A stretch of DNA of 13,524 bases from Isohypsibius dastychi (taxonomy: Eukaryota > Tardigrada > Eutardigrada > Parachela > Isohypsibiidae): contig JAQIWT010000946.1 of the NCBI GenBank assembly GCA_034696485.1, positions 1 to 13,524 on the forward strand, in the 5' to 3' direction. Made by a program: the position numbers and the translations under genes. The notes below the pieces were generated by a model. It was not told the origin of the DNA and did no database searches. It was given only the letters and a program-made list of their open reading frames with translations. Numbering within the stretch: the first letter of the stretch is position 1; each line of letters opens with the position of its first letter. This document shows, one piece after another, positions 8,917-13,524 of this stretch.

Positions 8917-11900
8917 ATGGCTACTTCCGGGGATGCTCCTCGCCCCCATCAGCCGAGCAGAAAACGGAACACGCTGGTTGGAAAAATTCGTCAACAGGTA
9001 AGAGAAAGATGGTTCCGTTTTCTGCAAAGTCTATTCCTAATAACGGAAATGATGTTGGAATTGCAGATGGAATTTTATTTCGGAGATGCGAATTTGGACA
9101 AGGATCGATTCCTTGGCGAGAAGATCAAGGAAGACCAGGATGGATGTGAGAATTCTTCCTTTTTCGTACTTTCTCTTTGCTTCTTTGATGTTGATGTCTG
9201 CTTCCGTAGTTGTTCCAATCAGCGTTCTTCTTACCTTCAACAAACTCAGGTCACTGACGACGGATGAACTTTTGGTGCGAGAAGCAGTACGGGGATCCAC
9301 TTTCCTTGAGGTGAAGAATTAAATCGGACTTCCGGTCGCCTGTTTTGGTTTTGGTGATTTTCTAACCTGTTGACTTTGTTTCAGCTATCGGAAAACGGTT
9401 CCTGCGTGAGACGGACGCAGGAATTTCTGGATCTTGGACCAGCAGATGATCGGACACTTTATGTTGTAAGATTTTTGTTTGGATTTGATTTTGGTGTTTT
9501 TAAATGTTTTGATTCTGTTCGTGAATGGGTTTGTTTCTTTAGGAGAACCTGCCGCCGTTCTGTGACCATGAATGGATCAAAGGGAAATTCTCACCATTCG
9601 GGAAAGTTCTTTATGTCAGCTTACCGAGGTTCAAAACGACGAAAACGATTAAAGGCTTCGCGTTCGTCGAATTTGATTCCCCTGCTTCCGTTCAAGGCGC
9701 TTGCGAGGTAATTAAGTTTTAATTGCCGGAAGAAAGTTTCATATGTGTTTTAATTGTACGAACTTGTCCTGAATATCCTAAAAGGCTGGTTTGGTTTGGA
9801 AAGGTATTTTTTAGGGGAATTTTTTGGATTTTATTAAATTAATTTTTTGACTTCTCTGGATATTATTTTCAGTTATTTCATATTAAATTTGTTTTTTTGG
9901 TCATTTTCATCATTTAAATATTTTTGCTCACCTTCTGTTTTGATTTGGTTTTTGTTGCATTTCTTTTCTTATCGAATTTAATTATTAAGTTTTAACTAAT
10001 TATTATTTAATTACGTTTTTCATTGTAAACATTCATTGAATTAGTTGTTTTCTTTGTCCGAACGGATCAGAATTAATTCGCACCACGGGCTTTTCTTTTC
10101 ACAGTTTGGACAAAAAAATTACCGAAAATCTTTGTTCATTTTCAGTATTTCTCGAATCCATCAACTTCCGGCGCAACTTGCTTCGAGAAAGAAGCCGCAT
10201 TGCCAGTAGAGCCTTCCGTGACGGACAAAGATTTTGACGAAGATGAACTGTCAGCTCAGCACGGAAAAAAGCGGAAACGTGAAGAAACTGATCAGGAAAG
10301 CGGAAGTGTGACAGAAGCAGTACCTGAAACTGCCGCCAAACCGGAAGTCAAGCCGCTTGATCTTTCGAAGCGGTTTGCACCAAGAGAGAAAGCTAAGCCG
10401 ATCTCACAGTCCAGAAAAATGTTGGCGAATTTTCTGCCTCTCAAAGTCATGGCCAAGTTGACGTGGATGGACCTCAAAAAACGTGAGTCAGTTGACAATT
10501 GATTATTTGATGGAAAGATTAGTGAAAAATAATTAACTGACACCCCAGTTATGTTTGTTTCAAAGTCTCCAAAATTTAGTTTCTTTTAGCTTGAGTTCTA
10601 GAATGAATTTCATGAAACTTATTTCAAACTCATCACAAACTTGAAAGATATTGCGGAGTTCGGTTTGCCAGAATGTGTTATTTTACAACAATTCAGCTTG
10701 CAATTTGGTTCTGGAATCCCTCGTGATAGGAAGTGTCGCTCATGTCATATTCTCAATATCATGATGTCGAAGAGAAAACAGATGGTCGGCACTGCTATAT
10801 TCGTGAGAGAAATCAGAACTTTGTTGGATTAGTTTTGGATTAATTGGTGTATCATTGTATCATGTGAAATGTTTTTCTAGTCTACGTAGATCTGCTATGT
10901 TCTATGAGTAAGATTTATATAAAATTCAAGCAAGGATTAAGGGAACAGCCCTTTCGATATTTGAAAAGAATGATCTTTTGCTTGTCATGTTGGAAATGAT
11001 TTCCGACATTTTTCGAAATTTCGGATTTCGTTGTGTTTTTTTCTTATTTTCGTCTTCTAATCGAAAATATTTTTGCTGGGTTTTTTCGAGGATTACAGCT
11101 GTACACTATGGAAATCTTTTCTGAAAAATTTGCGTTCTGAATTTAACACTTCCTGGAGTTCGAAGATTTGCAACCGGAAATTCCAGAACGGAATTATCCA
11201 AAAACTGATTTTCGTGTCCGATTTTATTTTATGGTCTCTTTCAGGTTATCTTGACATGCAAAAAGAGAGCTTCAAAATCCTGAAGCAAAAATTGAAAATC
11301 ATGGATGTTTCCGACGCAGATCCTTCCAGTTCCGTCCCCAACACCCACGATCATCGCCAAGAAGCCATGGAAAGCGACGAAGACGACGAAATGGCGTCGA
11401 CCCCCTCGAATTCCAAGCCCCCTCCTCAATCCCCCAAAAAACCAGCTTTATTATTCACTCCCGGAGTCATCGTCCAATTGACCCTCAAGAACCCAGTTTC
11501 CGACCGGAAGAAGGTCGTCCAAGAACTTCGGGTTATTCCACATGTTCAGTTTGTTGACGTCACTTCCGATACGGAAGTTTATATTCGATGTGATACCATG
11601 TTGGGAACTGTGGAGGTTATGGAGGAATTGGGGAAACGAGCGGAAGGCGGGGTGGTTAGATTGCTGGAAGGAAATGAGGAGGAAGCGTATTGGAAGAAGA
11701 TTCAGAGTGGCGCGAAGGAACGAGGAAATGTGGACCGGAAGCGGGGAAAGGCCAAGGTACGCGATCAACAACATGTAAGTCAAGGTTTCTGCAGAAGAAT
11801 TTTGGGATTGTTTTTATGGAACTCTCGCACGGTTTGTTTACGTTCTGAGTATGCTTTGAGTTCAATTTTTAACTTCGATTGAACGCAGTTTTGGGTTCCG

Positions 11901-12036
11901 AGTTTTTGAAGTCGAGATTTGTCTGTGAGAAGTTGAGTAATTATTGTTTGTTTTTCAGGTCATCGCAAAAGCGGAGAAGAAGAAAGAGGCGGCCGCAAGC
12001 GCAAATGTTCACATCAAGTTCCAGGATATGCAATGA
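8917..12036 (+). CDS. LARP7: La-related protein 7 (LARP7), 7SK snRNP component, eight exons, complete
   Basis: LARP7 binds the 3' U-tract and 3' hairpin of 7SK snRNA and holds the snRNP that sequesters P-TEFb. Exons are 8917-8997, 9067-9145, 9210-9310, 9385-9465, 9543-9707, 10146-10482, 11245-11774 and 11959-12036, giving 483 aa. An ATG three bases upstream (8914) is an alternative start. The La motif begins QQMEFYFGDANLDKDRFL: Q27, F30, Y31, D40 and F42 correspond to the UUU-3'OH pocket of the family (F30 replaces the usual Tyr). RRM1 has RNP2 TLYVENL (111-117) and RNP1 KGFAFVEF (151-158). A basic stretch KKRKR (210-214) may be a nuclear signal. WMDLKK (276-281) matches the conserved linker helix. 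The C-terminal xRRM (about 351-455) has the RNP3-type F384-x-D386 and beta-3 R396, followed by a basic helix. The human protein is longer (582 aa), mainly in the linker. Confidence 0.95.
9708..10145 (+). other. LARP7 intron 5 (438 nt)
   Basis: The donor is GAG/GTAATT and the acceptor TTTTCAG, in phase 0 between the end of RRM1 and the linker. The sequence is T-rich throughout. I see no repeat, RNA gene or coding frame in it. Confidence 0.75.
10483..11244 (+). other. LARP7 intron 6 (762 nt)
   Basis: The donor is AAAAAC/GTGAGT and the acceptor TCTCTTTCAG (phase 1), joining the conserved linker helix WMDLKK-R-YLDMQKESF. The intron is AT-rich. The open frame running into exon 7 from 11073 is intron read-through, and a 63-codon frame at 10641-10832 is unremarkable. 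Confidence 0.75.
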
Positions 12037-12500
12037 AATGCGAATTATTCCAAGAAAGTGGAACGTTGGAATTTGAACCGTCTTTTGTTTGAATCTTATG
12101 TTTTTAATTATGGGCTCCGAAATCAGTTATTCACTCTTCGTTCCGACGAGCCCTTGCTGCGTAGAATTGTGTTCTGAATTTCACTTGGTCCCAATCGTTA
12201 AGGTTTTCGAGATTTGTTGAAGTGACCTTTTATTTCGATTGCATTCGGTTGATTGATTCGATGACTTTTGGATTTTCGGCCCATTATCGCCCTAAAAAAT
12301 CTGTTGGAAAGGTTATTCGGTTATTTGTGATGTGTTCCTTGGGTTAGGTCTATTGGATTTTCCCGTGATGCTTATAACAGATCCGACAGCGAAATTTGAC
12401 CGCGTTTTTCTTGACAATCCTGATTGGGGAAAAATCGTCAGAAAACAAATTCGATATGTTGTTCGCCTGTATTAAACCGTTCGAGTTTGTATCATCTTAC
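12037..12500. other. LARP7 3' UTR and downstream DNA, no recognised gene
   Basis: This is T-rich sequence with no long open frame, no tRNA-like cloverleaf that I could fold by eye, and no repeat. The first part is presumably the LARP7 3' UTR. Confidence 0.5.
12471..12476 (+). terminator. Possible polyadenylation signal for LARP7 (ATTAAA)
   Basis: No AATAAA is seen in the 450 nt after the LARP7 stop at 12034-12036. The common variant ATTAAA lies 435 nt downstream and is followed by a short G/T-rich stretch. This is a weak candidate, and an earlier non-canonical site is equally possible. Confidence 0.22.
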
Positions 12501-12509
12501 CCCCCTCCC

Positions 12510-12630
12510 AACCTGGGATACGGCACCTGACCTATTCCAGTTTTTTGTCTGAATACGAAATCGATTGCTCTGCTGTTGATTATCAATCTGCTGGTAATTC
12601 CAGCTCCAACCCATGGCTTGTAGTTAAGGG
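12510..12630 (+). pseudogene. Possible decayed 18S rRNA fragment (530-loop region)
   Basis: Bases 12593-12609, GGTAATTCCAGCTCCAA, are identical to the most conserved segment of eukaryotic small-subunit rRNA. On the same strand and in the rRNA order, an upstream block at 12510 (CCTGGGATACGGC) resembles CCTGAGAAACGGC, and a downstream block near 12616 (GCTTGTAGTT) resembles GCTCGTAGTT. Spacings are much shorter than in real 18S (about 80 versus about 195 nt for the first pair), and the bases just before the 17-mer do not match. It is therefore not a functional rRNA gene. It could be a deleted and mutated rDNA copy, an rRNA-derived repeat, or chance. Confidence 0.35.
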
Positions 12631-13360
12631 CTGTACCATTCTGTATAGATTGTGTTTGGCAGCGTGTAGTCCAGCGCTTGTTGCTCCTGTCCCATAATGA
12701 TATTGATTTTACTGTATTTGACAATGATGTTTCGCCGTCTTTCGTTTGTTGCGCTTTGAAGATAATCGAAGCTGCTCATCATCTCGGGCCCGTTGATCAA
12801 TTAACTGTCATATGCGTATTCGTGATATTGTAAACGGTGTGGTGGTATCTGTTATTACTATATCGCTGAAAGTAATATTCATGTGATCTGGATGTGTGAC
12901 CAGGTGTTGACCTGATTTTGGTGAACAGAACGTAGATGAAACCACGAAATACCGCAATGAAAACCACAACAATCGCTACAGATGACAGGGTCGAAAAAGT
13001 TGCACTTATTCAGTTACAGCCTGAAGCCTAGTGTCATAAGCGTTTCCTCGATATAGATTTCTATATGAGGCTGTAAATCTTTGATTGATGAAAGAATACC
13101 TGAACAAATTTTGCTTCGGTTTCGCCGGTGAGAGCGTCCAAACGCAGAAGTCGTTCAGGCGGCTTTCGATCACATAGGATCCAAGTGACCACTCTATGCT
13201 AATGCAGCTGCTCAGGGAGATCGCTTCTATTAACAGAGGCAAACAGATAACGTGGTCAGGCGCTCTCTATCATTTGATGACACTATGCGTGGTGAAGAGA
13301 GTACCTGAACGGATTTCGTGTTTCCTTACTCTATGTGGTCTATTGTATATAGGCGGAGTT

Positions 13361-13457
13361 CCCACGGGTCTGGTCCGTCTCAAACTGACCAAACGGGTCC
13401 AAAAGAATGGACCCGCCGAAAACCCATCACTGTTGATGGAAAGACCCACGGGTTTAC
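13361..13457. repeat. Cluster of short GC-rich direct and inverted repeats
   Basis: CCCACGGGT occurs at 13361-13369 and 13445-13453. Between them, CGGGTCC (13394-13400) pairs with GGACCCG (13409-13415) across an 8-nt loop, TGGTC (13371-13375) pairs with GACCA (13387-13391), and CATCACTGTTGATG forms a small hairpin at 13424-13437. The composition differs sharply from the AT-rich surroundings, which suggests part of a dispersed repeat running toward the right edge. Confidence 0.5.
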
Positions 13458-13495
13458 TTTTCTATCCGCAGGTTCACTCCATATTGGTGTGTGGA

Positions 13496-13515
13496 GGGGG
13501 GGGGGGGGGGGGGGG
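13496..13515 (+). repeat. Run of 20 G near the right edge
   Basis: This is an uninterrupted homopolymer. It could fold as a G-quadruplex, and its length may be inaccurate because such runs are hard to sequence and assemble. Confidence 0.9.
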
Positions 13516-13524
13516 TAAAACATA

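Noticed and set aside
9086-9322. 78-codon plus-strand frame overlapping LARP7 exons 2 and 3
   Set aside because: It joins a shifted reading of exon 2, intron 2 and the true frame of exon 3. The spliced DG-FVPISVLLTF junction explains the locus.
11073-11244. N-terminal extension of the long frame that contains LARP7 exon 7
   Set aside because: This is intron read-through. A TCTCTTTCAG acceptor at 11244 and the family alignment place the exon start at 11245.
12497-13518. Short open frames downstream of LARP7
   Set aside because: They are short, cross the rRNA-like block and the palindromic patch, and show no protein features.

Overview
The window is animal nuclear DNA with spliced genes. Exons are separated by GT-AG introns, intergenic and intronic DNA is AT-rich, and two conserved genes can be rebuilt exon by exon. 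Most acceptors have a short T-rich tract ending in CAG or TAG, and about half the introns are only 64-77 nt. This suits a compact invertebrate genome, perhaps a nematode. The phylum is an inference, and no spliced-leader evidence is visible.

Positions 1-8425 (minus strand) carry most of a gene for Mediator subunit 23 (MED23; SUR-2 in C. elegans). Ten coding exons encode about 1087 residues before the gene runs off the left edge, so roughly the last fifth of the protein is missing. Positions 8917-12036 (plus strand) carry a complete eight-exon gene for La-related protein 7 (LARP7, the 7SK snRNP chaperone), about 483 aa, with La motif, RRM1 and C-terminal xRRM all recognisable. The genes stand head to head, with 491 bp between start codons, and probably share a bidirectional promoter. 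That interval holds a GC box and a 24-nt inverted repeat. Functionally they meet at P-TEFb: LARP7 with 7SK RNA restrains it, and MED23 is reported to help recruit it and to receive signals from ETS factors such as ELK1.

The long introns of MED23 hold most of the non-genic structure. Intron 9 has a 147-bp element with 25-nt perfect terminal inverted repeats (MITE-like). Intron 5 has a diverged tandem repeat of about 120-139 bp that starts just inside the 5' splice site. Intron 7 has three ACTTCCGGTT words in 43 bp. Intron 3 has an unrecognised membrane-protein-like reading frame. The 8-mer ACTTCCGG (or its complement) occurs at least 13 times in the window, against about 0.4 expected by chance.

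Positions 12037-13524, downstream of LARP7, hold no gene I can support. They contain a short block matching the universally conserved 530-loop region of 18S rRNA, a set of small GC-rich inverted and direct repeats, and a run of 20 G at the right edge. I see no operon, CRISPR array, tRNA or clearly new system. The most interesting points are the divergent MED23/LARP7 pair, the enriched ETS-like word, and the repeat structures.
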